Positions 32,696 through 42,037 of a stretch of 46,010 bases of DNA are shown piece by piece. The translations under genes were made by a program, and so were the position numbers. Source of the stretch: Bryobacterales bacterium (GTDB taxonomy: Bacteria > Acidobacteriota > Terriglobia > Bryobacterales > Bryobacteraceae); NCBI GenBank assembly GCA_003167495.1, contig PMSX01000342.1, forward strand, positions 1 through 46,010. Reading direction: 5' to 3'. The notes under the pieces are model-generated. The model had not been told where the DNA came from. It was given only the letters and a program-made list of their open reading frames with translations, and searched no databases. Each line of letters opens with the position of its first letter. The stretch's first letter is position 1.

Positions 32696-33206
32696 GAAGC
32701 GCAGCGATGGTCTCGCGGTACGTGTCCAAACCGGGCACTGCGAGATTTTCTGTCTTGGCTTGGTCGTCCCAGTGACGCAGACTGACTGCCTGAGAGTAGA
32801 AGGGCTGTTCTTCAAACGCATCCAACTCCGTGTCAGTCATTGGGCCGCCTTGCACATGCAGACTCTGAACGGAGGCCGGACTGAGTCGCTGTAGATACTT
32901 CGCGTCGGTGGCGCATAGGTAGCGCTTGGCCGCGACGTGGAGGCGTACCGGTTCGCTGACCTCCGGGGGGAAGTGTTGACATACCCAGGCATGCCCCGCG
33001 TGTTCGTGAGCGGCTTCGGGACCGTCGTCCAACAAGTGGCCAATATCGTGTAAGAGCGCGGCCACAATCATATTGGGCGGCGCATTTTCCGTCTTGGCGA
33101 GATGAGCGGCCTGCAGAGCGTGCTCCAATTGCGAAACCTTCTCGCCTCCATATTCTGCACTTCCTTTTGTTTCAAACAGTGACATTATGTCGTCGATAGC
33201 GGCCAT
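32685..33206 (-). CDS. HD-domain protein, PhnZ-like (predicted diiron oxygenase)
   Basis: A 173-residue HD-fold protein. The N-terminal motif AEYGGEKVSQLEHALQAAHLA and LLHDIGHLL match proteins linked to phosphonate degradation. Tyr19/Glu22, His29 and His53-Asp54 have the same mutual spacing that I recall for Tyr24/Glu27/His34/His58-Asp59 of PhnZ, the mixed-valence diiron oxygenase. Further possible ligands are His67/69/72, His90 and Asp147. No phosphonate gene (phnY, phnX, transporter) is in the window, so the substrate is open. It overlaps the coiled-coil gene by 11 bp at the 3' ends. Confidence 0.85.
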   Translation of the reverse strand: MAAIDDIMSLFETKGSAEYGGEKVSQLEHALQAAHLAKTENAPPNMIVAALLHDIGHLLDDGPEAAHEHAGHAWVCQHFPPEVSEPVRLHVAAKRYLCATDAKYLQRLSPASVQSLHVQGGPMTDTELDAFEEQPFYSQAVSLRHWDDQAKTENLAVPGLDTYRETIAALLKT

Positions 33207-33226
33207 TGTTTTTTCTTAAAGATCCT

Positions 33227-34705
33227 CTAAACGATGTTGAACAACAGCTTGAAGCCAAAGTCCATATGCAGCTGCTGATGGCAGTGAAACAGGCTCAGGC
33301 CGGCGATCGTTGGTACAACGTCTACTTCTACTTTGCCAAATCCCTTTACCAAGACTACGTCCTTCACCAAGCCACCCGTCGCTTTGCCATTGATGCTCAC
33401 CAGTTGAACACTAGAGCGGTGGAGATGAACGGGGTGCGCGTCGTCAGTCCGATTGTCAAAGACGAGGCGGTAGCGGCGGTCGCGATGAAGGACGCGAGGC
33501 GCATCCCGGTTTTCGAAACATTTGCCGTTAACGGTCCAAAAGTTAAAGCCGCCGACGCCGCCATTGACCTTGCCAAACGCCAGGGGAATGGTTTCGTCGG
33601 GAGTTTCGGGTGGACGACTGTCTCCGAATTGAGTGTAGTCCCACAGTGATTTGGGAGGCGGAGTCCAAATGGGAGGTCCACTCTTTTCGGAGTACTCAAC
33701 CACAATTCCCAAGCCGTTTGCGCGGTCGTCATCTTTGGGAGTTCCCAAGATCCACACGCCGGGATTGTCCATCTCCACAAAGGCATCTGCGCGTTCGGCG
33801 GTACCCAGTTCGATGACGTCGACAAGCTGCGGTTTGGGTACCGGATTACCGTCGAGGCCCGATATCAGAAACCGATGGCCGGGTAGAGCGAGCTTGATGT
33901 TTTCGGTAGCGCTGGCATTCAAGAAATGAAACAAGACGCGCTGACCTTTCTTGACGCGGACGGGTTCGCCATAGCCAAGGCACTTGCCGTTGATGGTGAA
34001 CTTTTGATAACCGATCTCCCAACCGTTGGGTTTATTGTCTTTCTTGTAATTGGGAGGTGGGGTGGGCGTGGGCTCGTCGGGGTCCGCCATCTCTTCAGTG
34101 GTAAAGAATGGCTCCCATTCATGAGTGGCGAGAAACACCTCCTGATCGAAGTGGCCGGGGTTCATTCGCGGTTCGACATAGACGAAGCCGAACTGCCCGG
34201 TATAGGTGCCGCGGCTCAAATCGGCCATAGGCATAGAGTGTGAGTGAACGAAACGGGAACCGGGAGGAGTGGGAGTGAGGGTGTAACGGATCGCACCGTA
34301 GGCAGGCACGGCGAGGCTGTTCTCTTCGTCCGCCCCGTCGACATTAGGGGGCACAATGAGACCGTGCCAATGGACGAGCTCGGGCGAACCGGTTTCATTG
34401 ATGAGCTCGACATTTACCGGCACGCCTTCCTTCAAGCGGATGAGCGGGCCCGGAACCGAGCCGTTATAGCCGATGGTGCTGATGGCATGGTCGTTCGCGA
34501 TGTCCGCAACCACCGAACCGATGCGGAGCGTGATGTCGGCAGGACGGGTGCGCTCGGCAGCATCAGAGGCGGCCTGTTGTTCGCCAGGGTGCAGCGTGAT
34601 CTTTTTTTGTAACTTCTGCAGCGAGTCGCAACCGGTTAAGAGCATACCGCCGCCCACGGCGATTTTGGACACAAAAGTCCTCCGTGTTGCCAAGACCTCA
34701 GCCAA
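33227..34705 (-). CDS. Multicopper oxidase, exported, Phe at axial copper position
   Basis: A 492-residue laccase-like enzyme. The N-terminus has Tat-type arginines (ATRRTFVSK) and a lipobox-like LLTGC, so it may be a lipoprotein. All four copper motifs are present: HWHG (112-115), HSHS (154-157), HPVHLH (424-429) and HCHQQLH (474-480). The residue five positions after the last His, which is often the axial Met of the type 1 copper, is Phe485, as in high-potential laccases. Start is TTG 34705 with GAGG seven bases upstream; it overlaps the end of the GH51 gene by 8 bp, so the two are coupled. Substrate unknown; phenolic compounds from plant material are possible. Confidence 0.92.
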   Translation of the reverse strand: MAEVLATRRTFVSKIAVGGGMLLTGCDSLQKLQKKITLHPGEQQAASDAAERTRPADITLRIGSVVADIANDHAISTIGYNGSVPGPLIRLKEGVPVNVELINETGSPELVHWHGLIVPPNVDGADEENSLAVPAYGAIRYTLTPTPPGSRFVHSHSMPMADLSRGTYTGQFGFVYVEPRMNPGHFDQEVFLATHEWEPFFTTEEMADPDEPTPTPPPNYKKDNKPNGWEIGYQKFTINGKCLGYGEPVRVKKGQRVLFHFLNASATENIKLALPGHRFLISGLDGNPVPKPQLVDVIELGTAERADAFVEMDNPGVWILGTPKDDDRANGLGIVVEYSEKSGPPIWTPPPKSLWDYTQFGDSRPPETPDETIPLAFGKVNGGVGGFNFWTVNGKCFENRDAPRVLHRDRRYRLVFDNRTDDAHPVHLHRSSVQLVSINGKATGGLVKDVVLVKGFGKVEVDVVPTIAGLSLFHCHQQLHMDFGFKLLFNIV

Positions 34706-36344
34706 TTGTTACCTCAAGCTTTGTCACGGAGGCCGGCGGGAATGTGTGGGCGATCACCGGTCCTTCGGCGGTAAGAGTGATCGTGCTGGGCTCAACCGAA
34801 TGGGGATTATCGAAACTATTATGCGCATGAACGTCTTTGGCTGCCAAGACGGTCGCCGAAACGCTTTGGATGCGGCCGCCGCGAACTACGATTTCGGAAG
34901 ATTTGGCGGTATCGATCGACGGATTTGTAACCGTAACCGTGAGTGTGTTGCCCTTCAGCGACGAAGAACTGCTGAGTCCGGGCATGGCGGCGGGTTTGTC
35001 GTCCCAGGTGTAGTGAATGTCCGCCGCGGAGATCACGGAACGAATGGAGCGGCCGGTTTGATGGGCCGAATACATGTCGAAGACGTGATACGTGGGGGTG
35101 AGGCAGAAGCGATTTTCATGAGCGAAGAAGAGCGATTGTAGGTTGTTGACTAACTGAGCGACACTGGCCATTGCGACTTTGTCGGCGTGGCGGTTGAAAG
35201 TGTCGAGTGTCATTCCGGCGACGACGGCATCGCGCATTGTGTTCTGCTGACCCAGGAGGGCTTCGGGAAATGGTTCGGTGCCAGGACTATGCCAGGCGCC
35301 CCACTCGTCGACGACTAACTTCACTTTGTGAGCGGGATCGGATTCGGCCATGACGTCCCAATGGGTGCGAATGAGGCGGTCCATGTCATCGGCGTCGCGG
35401 AGGAGGGAATAGTATTGGGAGGAATCGAACTTAAGTGCGTCGCTCTTCGCTTTATACCATTCGGCGTGTGGGTGGCCGCTAGCGTTCCAGGAGTAATGGT
35501 GCATGGCCCAGCCAAACATACTGTTGATGCCTTCGCCGCCGAGTTTGGCAAAGACGCGGCGCGTCCAGGCGAAGTTGTCGTCGGGCGGGCCGGAGCCGAC
35601 CGCAGCGAGTTTGAGGCCATAGGAAGGCGTCCAGGCGGTGTAGCGGCGGAATTCGACGGCGTAATCTTCGGGATCGAAGTTGCCGCCACAGCCCCAGGAT
35701 TCATTGCCGATGCCCCAAAGCTTCACGTTCAAAGGTTCGGGATGGCCGTCGGCAGCGCGCTGGTCGGCGAGAGTCGTGGAACCGGCGGGTGAGTTGCAGT
35801 ATTCGATCCATTGAAAAAGTTGCTCAGCGGGCAGGCTTCGGACATTGGCGGCGAAATAAGGCTGAGCGCCAACCTGCTCGCAGAAGCGCGCGAATTCGAC
35901 AGTGCCGAAGGTATTCGGTTCGTACACTTGAGGGCCGCGACGGTCGGCGTTGGCAGACCATTCGTGCGCGTCGACCCAAAAGTTTGTGCGACGGGGACGC
36001 TTGTTGCGGGGGCCTATGCCGTCGCGCCAATCGTATTGATCGGCGAAGCAGCCGCCAGGCCAGCGGATCATGCCGGGTTTGACCTTGCGAAGGGCTTCCA
36101 CGAGTTCTTTGCGGACGCCGTTGATGTGAGGCACGGCGGACTGCTGATCGCCCACCCAGATACCGTCATAGACGTTGCCGCCGATGTGTTCGACGAAGTG
36201 GCCGTAGATTTCCGGGGCGATGGTGGCGCCGGGTTCATCAAGGAGGATTTCGATGCGTGCATCGGCGGCGTGGAATTGGCGGGAAAAGAGGGGTTGGGCG
36301 GCGATTAGGGAGGTGGCGGCGGTTAAGAATTGGCGTCGATTCAT
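34698..36344 (-). CDS. GH51 alpha-L-arabinofuranosidase, exported
   Basis: A 548-residue hydrolase releasing L-arabinofuranose from plant polymers. From ATG 36344 a Tat-like signal (MNRRQFLTAATSLIAAQPLFS) precedes the barrel. Upstream frame to 36593 adds a sequence without family similarity and overlaps the divergent SirB1 gene, so the shorter start is chosen. IYGHFVEHIGGNVYDGIW and MIRWPGGCFADQYDWRDGIG are conserved. The acid/base is Glu215 (GIGNESWG) and the nucleophile Glu347 (VVDEWGAWH). A C-terminal beta domain closes the protein. It is paired with the multicopper oxidase gene and is functionally close to the GH127 gene at 8.9 kb. Confidence 0.93.
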   Translation of the reverse strand: MNRRQFLTAATSLIAAQPLFSRQFHAADARIEILLDEPGATIAPEIYGHFVEHIGGNVYDGIWVGDQQSAVPHINGVRKELVEALRKVKPGMIRWPGGCFADQYDWRDGIGPRNKRPRRTNFWVDAHEWSANADRRGPQVYEPNTFGTVEFARFCEQVGAQPYFAANVRSLPAEQLFQWIEYCNSPAGSTTLADQRAADGHPEPLNVKLWGIGNESWGCGGNFDPEDYAVEFRRYTAWTPSYGLKLAAVGSGPPDDNFAWTRRVFAKLGGEGINSMFGWAMHHYSWNASGHPHAEWYKAKSDALKFDSSQYYSLLRDADDMDRLIRTHWDVMAESDPAHKVKLVVDEWGAWHSPGTEPFPEALLGQQNTMRDAVVAGMTLDTFNRHADKVAMASVAQLVNNLQSLFFAHENRFCLTPTYHVFDMYSAHQTGRSIRSVISAADIHYTWDDKPAAMPGLSSSSSLKGNTLTVTVTNPSIDTAKSSEIVVRGGRIQSVSATVLAAKDVHAHNSFDNPHSVEPSTITLTAEGPVIAHTFPPASVTKLEVTIG

Positions 36345-36434
36345 TTCCTGGTTACTATATCGCTGTTGCCCGCCGATGTTGGTTCCCGAGGCGAATTGGC
36401 GGCGCATGGCGCCACCCCCGCAAGGTGGTAACCT

Positions 36435-37259
36435 ATGCGCGTGAAGAGCTTGCTGGATGCGTTGCGGGATGATCGGTCGAAGGCTCGTCTCGACATTGCT
36501 GCGCTGGAACTGGCAAGTATTGAATTTCCGGGTTTGGACCATGACGCGTTTACGTTTCGGCTGGATAATTTGGCCGAGCAAATTGATGCGCAACTAACAC
36601 CCGGGGCGAATGGGCTGGATTTCATCAAGGCTGCGAATGAGCTGCTGTTTGAGGTGATGCAATTCCGGGGAAACGCGCAGGAGTATTACGATCCGCGGAA
36701 TACTTGTTTGAATTCGGTGTTGATGAGACGGCTGGGGATTCCGATTTCGTTGTCGCTTGTCTACATGGAAGTGGCGCGGCGACTCGGGAGGATGGTTTAT
36801 GGGGTGGGACTACCGGGGCATTTTATTGTCGCGTATGAGGACAGTGGGTCGCGGTACTGGCTTGATCCTTTTCATGGTGGGCTGATTTTGTCGTTTAGTG
36901 ACTTGTGCGCGCTGGCGAAGGATACGGCGAATGTGGATCTGCGCTTGAATCCAGGGCTTTTGGGCCCAGTCACGAAGAGACAGATGCTGGTGAGAATGTT
37001 GAGTAACTTGAAGGCGATTTACATGCGGGGGGAAGCTTTCGATAAGGCGCGGCAGGTGCTGGATCTTTTGATTGAGGCGATGCCGGAGTATGCGGAGGAA
37101 TATCGGCATCGGGGGTTGGTGCATTTGCGGCAGTTGAATCATAGGGCAGCGAAGTCGGATTTGGAAACGTATTTGCGCTTGGAGCCGGATTCGCCGGAAC
37201 GGGAGGCGGTGGAAAAGCAGTTAGTGTTGATTGAGCGCTGGAAGGCGGGGCTGAATTGA
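36435..37259 (+). CDS. SirB1-like transglutaminase-fold protein with TPR repeats
   Basis: A 274-residue cytoplasmic protein. The SirB1/transglutaminase-like region (about 55-200) has YYDPRNTCLNSVLMRRLGIPISLSLVYMEVARRLG and GVGLPGHFIVAYED, with the Cys and His of a transglutaminase-like site. TPR-like helices (about 195-270, YMRGEAFDKARQVLDLLIEAMPEYAEEYRHRGLVHLRQ) follow. This is the usual domain order for the family. Function is not well established. It diverges from the GH51 gene across 90 bp. Confidence 0.88.
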   Translation: MRVKSLLDALRDDRSKARLDIAALELASIEFPGLDHDAFTFRLDNLAEQIDAQLTPGANGLDFIKAANELLFEVMQFRGNAQEYYDPRNTCLNSVLMRRLGIPISLSLVYMEVARRLGRMVYGVGLPGHFIVAYEDSGSRYWLDPFHGGLILSFSDLCALAKDTANVDLRLNPGLLGPVTKRQMLVRMLSNLKAIYMRGEAFDKARQVLDLLIEAMPEYAEEYRHRGLVHLRQLNHRAAKSDLETYLRLEPDSPEREAVEKQLVLIERWKAGLN

Positions 37260-37264
37260 GCCGG

Positions 37265-37290
37265 GGGGCATAGGACTGCCCTGTTGTTTT
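37265..37290 (+). terminator. Rho-independent terminator candidate
   Basis: GGGCA (37266-37270) pairs with TGCCC (37277-37281), followed by TGTTGTTTT. It lies just after the SirB1-like stop and before the permease gene. Confidence 0.5.
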
Positions 37291-37315
37291 CCCAAAGAAA
37301 ATGTGGCATGCTACT

Positions 37316-37330
37316 TGTTGGGAACCAACA
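37316..37330 (+). promoter_or_regulatory. Hairpin next to the permease ribosome binding site
   Basis: TGTTGG and CCAACA pair perfectly around GAA, directly before the sequence AGAGGA that is the likely ribosome binding site of the ABC permease. It could modulate translation. No stronger claim is possible from one short stem. Confidence 0.4.
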
Positions 37331-37344
37331 GAGGACGATTTGCA

Positions 37345-39996
37345 ATGAGAATACTGCGGCGGCTCTTTATGCGATTGGTCAGCTCGGTACTGGGGAGGCG
37401 AGATGAGGAGCGATTGAGGGAAGAGGTCGAACAACACCTCGCATTGCAGACGGCGGAAAATCTTCAAGCTGGCTTATCGCAGGTAGAGGCGCGCCGTCAA
37501 GCGGTGCTCAAATTCGGCGCAGTGGAGGCGATCAAGGAAGATTACAGGGATCAGCGAGGGCTGCCGTTTCTCGAAACGCTGCGCCAGAATGTGCGGTTCG
37601 GGATCCGGCAATTGCGCAAAACCCCGGGCCTGACCGTAACCGTATTTTTAACTCTCGCTTTGGGAATCGGAGCTAACACCTCAATATTCACCGTAGATTA
37701 CGCGACGCTGTTGGCGCCCTTGCCGTATCCTCAAGCTGGCCAGTTGGTGATGGTCTGGTCGAAGATTCGAGGGCAGCATCAAAACGCAGTTTCGGCAGCG
37801 GATTTCGCCGATTGGAAACGGCAAAGCAACGTATTTCAAGACCTGAACGCCCAAACGGAAGGCTCCTTCAACGTCGCGACCCGCGAACAGCCCGAAAATA
37901 TGGAGGCCAGGATCACCACGCCCGGACTGTATCGGATGCTTGGGTATCCCTTTTCACTGGGCCGCGATTTTCTGCCCGAGGAAGGGCAGCCGGGAAGAAA
38001 CCACGTCGTCATCCTGACCCATAAGCTGTGGGAACGGCTCGGCAGCGATACCCATGTCCTCGGAGCCACCATGCGTATCAATGATGAGCCGTACACCGTG
38101 GTGGGTGTTTTCGCGCCGGGTTTGACGGATCGCGGCCAGGGGGAATTCGTCGTTCCGCTCGCCTTCAGGCCCGAACAGTTCAATCACGACGCGCACTGGC
38201 TTGACGTCATGGGCAGGCTCCAGCCCGGCGTCACGATCAAGCAGGCGCAAGCCGATATGGATGCGGTCACCGCGCGCCTCGCCCAAACCTACCCGATGAG
38301 TAACAAAGGTTGGGGCGCATCGGTCGAGCCGCTCAAGAACGACTTCATTCCCACTGAGCGGATCATGACCCTCTGGCTGCTCCTGGGCGCAGTGGCTTTC
38401 GTGCTGCTGATCGCCTGCGCGAACGTCGCCAACCTGTTGCTGGCCAGGGGTATGACACGTCAGAAGGAAATGGCCGTTCGCAGCGCATTGGGAGCAAAAT
38501 CCGCAGCGATCTTTGGGCAGCTCTTAACAGAGAGCCTGCTGTTAGCTGTTGGTGGTGGCGCGCTCGGCATCGCCTGTGGATATGCCATGTTGCAGGGCTT
38601 CGTTGCCGTGATGCCGCCGAACACTTTGCCGAGTGAGGCGGATTTGCATCTGAATTTCCCAATCCTCCTCTTCACATTGGCCGCCGCGAGCCTTGCCGGC
38701 CTGCTGTTCGGTTGCGCTCCCGCCTGGTACGCCTCGCGCGTGGATCCCGCCGAAGCGTTCAAGGAGGGTGGCCGCTCGGGGACCAGCGCGGGCCGCCATC
38801 GCTTGCGGCGCGCGCTCGTGATCCTGGAATTCGCCTTGACGCTCACATTGCTGGCCGGTGCGGGTTTGGCGATACACAGCTTCTGGAATCTCACGCGCGT
38901 TGCTCTCGGCGTCCGCACTGACCACGCGCTCGACTTCTTTCTTCCGGTTCCCGATTCGCGATTCAACAACCCGGATTCAGTTGTCGCTTACTATCGCCGG
39001 ATACTTGCCGCCATTGTAGCGACTCCGGGCGTGTCCGCTGTCTCGGCCCAGACGGGAACGCCGCTTGAGGGTGCAGGCTTCAGTATGTTTTTTTCGATCG
39101 CCGGCGAAGCCGCGTACACCGACCCGTCGCAGCGTCCTGGAGTGGGCTTCGAGGCTGTCACGCCCGATTACTTTCGGACTTTTGGCATCCAGCTCGTGAA
39201 AGGACGAACGTTTACGGACCGCGATAACGCTTCCAGTGCGAAGGTTGCCCTAGTGAACCAGGACTTCATCGATCACTTCCTGAAAGGGAGTGATCCGTTG
39301 CAAAAGCGAGTAATCGTGCCGCAATTACTATCGCATCCCAGGCGAGTTGGTCCGCCTATCGAGTGGCAAATCGTGGGTGTTTTTCGCAATGTGCGGAGCC
39401 ACGGCCTTCGGCAAGACAATCCAGAGATCTACGTTCCCTTCTGGCAAGCGTCGTGGCCGAGCGCGAGCATCGGCGTCCGCACAGTGGAAGATCCGGCGTC
39501 CATGATGAGGAGCATCGCGGCCGCCGTACACCTTATTGACCCGCAGATTGCTCTTGCCAATCCGCGCACCATGGAACAGGTACGGGACGACGTACTTGCC
39601 AACGACAGGTTCACGGTAATCCTTTCTGCCAGCTTTGCGGCCATCGCACTGTTGCTGTCCGCTCTCGGCATCTACGGGGTCATGGCCTTCTCGGTCGCCC
39701 AACGCTCGCACGAGATTGCCTTGCGGATTGCACTTGGCGCCAGCCGGAATCGCGTGCTTGCGCTCGTACTCGGAGAAGGCGGGGTGTTGGCCTGTATTGG
39801 ATTGGGGATTGGGCTGATCGGCGCCTATTTTGTGGGCCGCACAATGCAGAGCTCGCTGTTCGGCGTCGGAGCAATGGACTCCTCCGCTTTCGCTATGGTG
39901 GGATTGCTTCTTCTGCTAGCCGCCCTGCTGGCTTGCTATCTGCCAGGCCGCCGCGCCGCATCGGTGGAACCAATGCAAGCACTTCGCAGAGAGTAA
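37345..39996 (+). CDS. ABC transporter permease, acidobacterial duplicated (MacB/FtsX) type
   Basis: An 883-residue permease. The N-terminal cytoplasmic segment (about 1-90, RRDEERLREEVEQHLALQTAENL...ARRQAVLKFG) is typical of acidobacterial duplicated orphan permeases. The first FtsX-type helix starts at TVTVFLTLALGIGANTSIF (about 95). A MacB-like periplasmic domain, the helical block LLGAVAFVLLIACANVANLLLARG (about 340), a second periplasmic domain, and a final block ending RRAASVEPMQALRRE follow. These have no ATPase encoded next to them in many genomes, as here. ATG 37345 is preferred, with GAGGA about nine bases before it; ATG 37303 lies upstream of the hairpin. Substrate unknown. Confidence 0.93.
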   Translation: MRILRRLFMRLVSSVLGRRDEERLREEVEQHLALQTAENLQAGLSQVEARRQAVLKFGAVEAIKEDYRDQRGLPFLETLRQNVRFGIRQLRKTPGLTVTVFLTLALGIGANTSIFTVDYATLLAPLPYPQAGQLVMVWSKIRGQHQNAVSAADFADWKRQSNVFQDLNAQTEGSFNVATREQPENMEARITTPGLYRMLGYPFSLGRDFLPEEGQPGRNHVVILTHKLWERLGSDTHVLGATMRINDEPYTVVGVFAPGLTDRGQGEFVVPLAFRPEQFNHDAHWLDVMGRLQPGVTIKQAQADMDAVTARLAQTYPMSNKGWGASVEPLKNDFIPTERIMTLWLLLGAVAFVLLIACANVANLLLARGMTRQKEMAVRSALGAKSAAIFGQLLTESLLLAVGGGALGIACGYAMLQGFVAVMPPNTLPSEADLHLNFPILLFTLAAASLAGLLFGCAPAWYASRVDPAEAFKEGGRSGTSAGRHRLRRALVILEFALTLTLLAGAGLAIHSFWNLTRVALGVRTDHALDFFLPVPDSRFNNPDSVVAYYRRILAAIVATPGVSAVSAQTGTPLEGAGFSMFFSIAGEAAYTDPSQRPGVGFEAVTPDYFRTFGIQLVKGRTFTDRDNASSAKVALVNQDFIDHFLKGSDPLQKRVIVPQLLSHPRRVGPPIEWQIVGVFRNVRSHGLRQDNPEIYVPFWQASWPSASIGVRTVEDPASMMRSIAAAVHLIDPQIALANPRTMEQVRDDVLANDRFTVILSASFAAIALLLSALGIYGVMAFSVAQRSHEIALRIALGASRNRVLALVLGEGGVLACIGLGIGLIGAYFVGRTMQSSLFGVGAMDSSAFAMVGLLLLLAALLACYLPGRRAASVEPMQALRRE

Positions 39997-40003
39997 GTCA
40001 CGA

Positions 40004-41215
40004 CTACACAACACGTGCCACCGCGGGAATTCGCCGAATCGCCGCCGCGAAGCCCCAACTCAATCCCAGCGCACCGGCGAACACAGTAGCGCCCTTGACG
40101 ACTGCGGGCAGAGCTGCCGGAAGAAGCGCGTACTGCAGCCAACTCACGAGTGCGTAGTGTACAAGATAGATTGCGTACGAGTTCTCAGCTAGGCTGTCGA
40201 AAAGGCGGGACTTCAACCGCGCGAAACGGATGAAGACGGCCAGAAACGCGAAGCAAGAGGCCGCGCACGAAAGGACAAATCCACCATGCTTAGCGAACGC
40301 CCACCCCTCGGATTTAGCGTGTGAGGTGACAGCGACGATAAAGACCACCGAGGCCACTCCAAACAAAACCGGAGCCGCGATCACCCATAAGGGCCAACGC
40401 CTCGCGAGCTTCCCGCCGGCCGCCAGCAGTCCCTGATCGACACCCGTGGCTCCGACTCCAACGCCAATTAGGAAATAAGCCAGGTAATGAAAAATCCGAC
40501 TGGTTTGAAAAGTGAAGGGCCCGAATGAACTCCAATTCAACGAATTGAAGATCAGAGCCATCGGGATGTAGGCCACCGCCGAAATAGCGATCAGCGAAAC
40601 AAAGAACCTCGCCGGCTTATCGGACATAAGCCGCCCGAGCGTATTTCCCCAAGTGTGCGTCATCAGGAACAAAAGTGCTGCGATGCAATCGAAAGCGAGC
40701 AACACCCAGACGAACCATGCAGGTCCGGCAGGCCATTGCCCCAGCGACAACCATTGCTGCCAAAATCCAGCCGAACCGTTCGGGTGAGCCATCTGCAGAT
40801 ATGCGGGGTAGTACGCAAGAGGCGCAAGAACGAATGCCGCCACGATAAACGGGAGGCCAAGCCTTAATAGCCGGCCGCGCAAGAACTTCACACTTCCCTT
40901 CGTTTGCAGACCGTGCCAGACAAACAGCCCCGAGAGGAAGAACATGAGAGACATGAAGAAGATATCGTTAAAACCGGTGAACAGAGAGAAGCCGCTCCAG
41001 CGGTGTGCATCCACAACCGGGAAGGCCTCCCACCAACGGGGCTGCGCGACAAGCGATGCCGGTGGCGGCGGGGCAAATGGGTGGTAAGCAAGCACAGCGT
41101 GGTGAGCAACGACCAGCGCGACTATGAATGCGCGCAGGTATCCAATAGCGTGTTTATATTTCGATGTTGGGGCAGCCTGGGCGGCTGTCGCAAGTAACGT
41201 AGTTGAGCTAGTCAT
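40004..41215 (-). CDS. Membrane acyltransferase (acyltransferase 3/OpgC-like)
   Basis: A 403-residue membrane protein with about ten helices. The N-terminal AIGYLRAFIVALVVAHHAVLAYHPF has the His in helix 1 expected of the acyltransferase-3 family, and FFMSLMFFLSGLFVWHGL and FLRGRLLRLGLPFIVA follow in the usual order. Such proteins transfer acyl groups to sugars, polysaccharides or glycolipids at the cell surface. It is the last gene of the kinase-regulator-ABC set, starting 21 bp after the permease stop, and converges on the large ABC permease with only seven bases between. Confidence 0.88.
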   Translation of the reverse strand: MTSSTTLLATAAQAAPTSKYKHAIGYLRAFIVALVVAHHAVLAYHPFAPPPPASLVAQPRWWEAFPVVDAHRWSGFSLFTGFNDIFFMSLMFFLSGLFVWHGLQTKGSVKFLRGRLLRLGLPFIVAAFVLAPLAYYPAYLQMAHPNGSAGFWQQWLSLGQWPAGPAWFVWVLLAFDCIAALLFLMTHTWGNTLGRLMSDKPARFFVSLIAISAVAYIPMALIFNSLNWSSFGPFTFQTSRIFHYLAYFLIGVGVGATGVDQGLLAAGGKLARRWPLWVIAAPVLFGVASVVFIVAVTSHAKSEGWAFAKHGGFVLSCAASCFAFLAVFIRFARLKSRLFDSLAENSYAIYLVHYALVSWLQYALLPAALPAVVKGATVFAGALGLSWGFAAAIRRIPAVARVV

Positions 41216-41236
41216 TTCGATCTTCTCCGATTTGAA

Positions 41237-42037
41237 TTAAGCCAGCCGCGCGAGGCGGCGAAGCGCGATTGCAGTGAAAACCACGGTCATAGCTCCAAGC
41301 ACGAGCACATGAACTAATGGCGCACCTTCGCTTGGAAAACCCATGGACGCGAGGCCTAACTGATCGAGGTGATACGCCGGCGAGAGGGGTGCGACCCAGT
41401 GCATCGACTTGGGCAGTGGAAACAGAATTGCCGAGAGATAGATCATCGGCAAGTAGAGCAAGTTCACAAATGCAGGCGCGGCTTTGGCAGACGCCAGCGA
41501 TCCGACCAGAAAACCGAGCGCACAAAATGGCAGCGCGCCCGCCGTATTTACCAACGAAACACCCAGCAATTGGGCCGCACTCAGCTGCAGATGCCCAAGC
41601 GATGCCGCCGCGACCATAGTGCCCATGACGATGGCGACGAACAGCATTGACATCAGCATCTTTGCCACGAGCGAGGCGGCTGATGGCATGGGCAAAGCGC
41701 GCTTCAGTTTCAGAAGGCCCTGCTCGCGCTCCATGGCGACCGTAATGCCGAAGCCAAACATGCCTGGGCCCATCACGCCCAGCACAGAAAAGCCCATGAA
41801 CGTGAACAACGCGGCGTTAGGATCTTTGGCAATCTGCGGGCCGAAGAGCAGCACCGCAAAGAGCAAGTAGAGACCCACGGGAAGCAGAAGAAAAGGTCCG
41901 GCGAAAGCAGGTGCGCGCAGCATTCGCAGGGATTCGTACTTTGCTTCGATTGAATAGGCTCGCAGCACCCGGCGAAGCGGCATTGCTGATTCTTGCTCCA
42001 GTTTCGACAGTTGCGTCCGAGTCAATGTGGGGTTCAT
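41237..42037 (-). CDS. ABC-2 type transporter permease
   Basis: A 266-residue membrane permease with six probable helices; the largest hydrophobic segments are FAGPFLLLPVGLYLLFAVLLFG, FMGFSVLGVMGPGMFGFGIT and FVNLLYLPMIYLSAILFPLP. The pattern and the Pro-rich exit near residue 205 are typical of drug- or polysaccharide-type ABC-2 exporters. It starts within the ATGA overlap of the ATPase stop (42034-42037), so the two subunits are translationally coupled. Confidence 0.9.
   Translation of the reverse strand: MNPTLTRTQLSKLEQESAMPLRRVLRAYSIEAKYESLRMLRAPAFAGPFLLLPVGLYLLFAVLLFGPQIAKDPNAALFTFMGFSVLGVMGPGMFGFGITVAMEREQGLLKLKRALPMPSAASLVAKMLMSMLFVAIVMGTMVAAASLGHLQLSAAQLLGVSLVNTAGALPFCALGFLVGSLASAKAAPAFVNLLYLPMIYLSAILFPLPKSMHWVAPLSPAYHLDQLGLASMGFPSEGAPLVHVLVLGAMTVVFTAIALRRLARLA

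Noticed and set aside
36345..36593. N-terminal extension of the GH51 frame
   Set aside because: It lacks family similarity, overlaps the divergent SirB1-like gene, and precedes a perfect Tat-type start at 36344.
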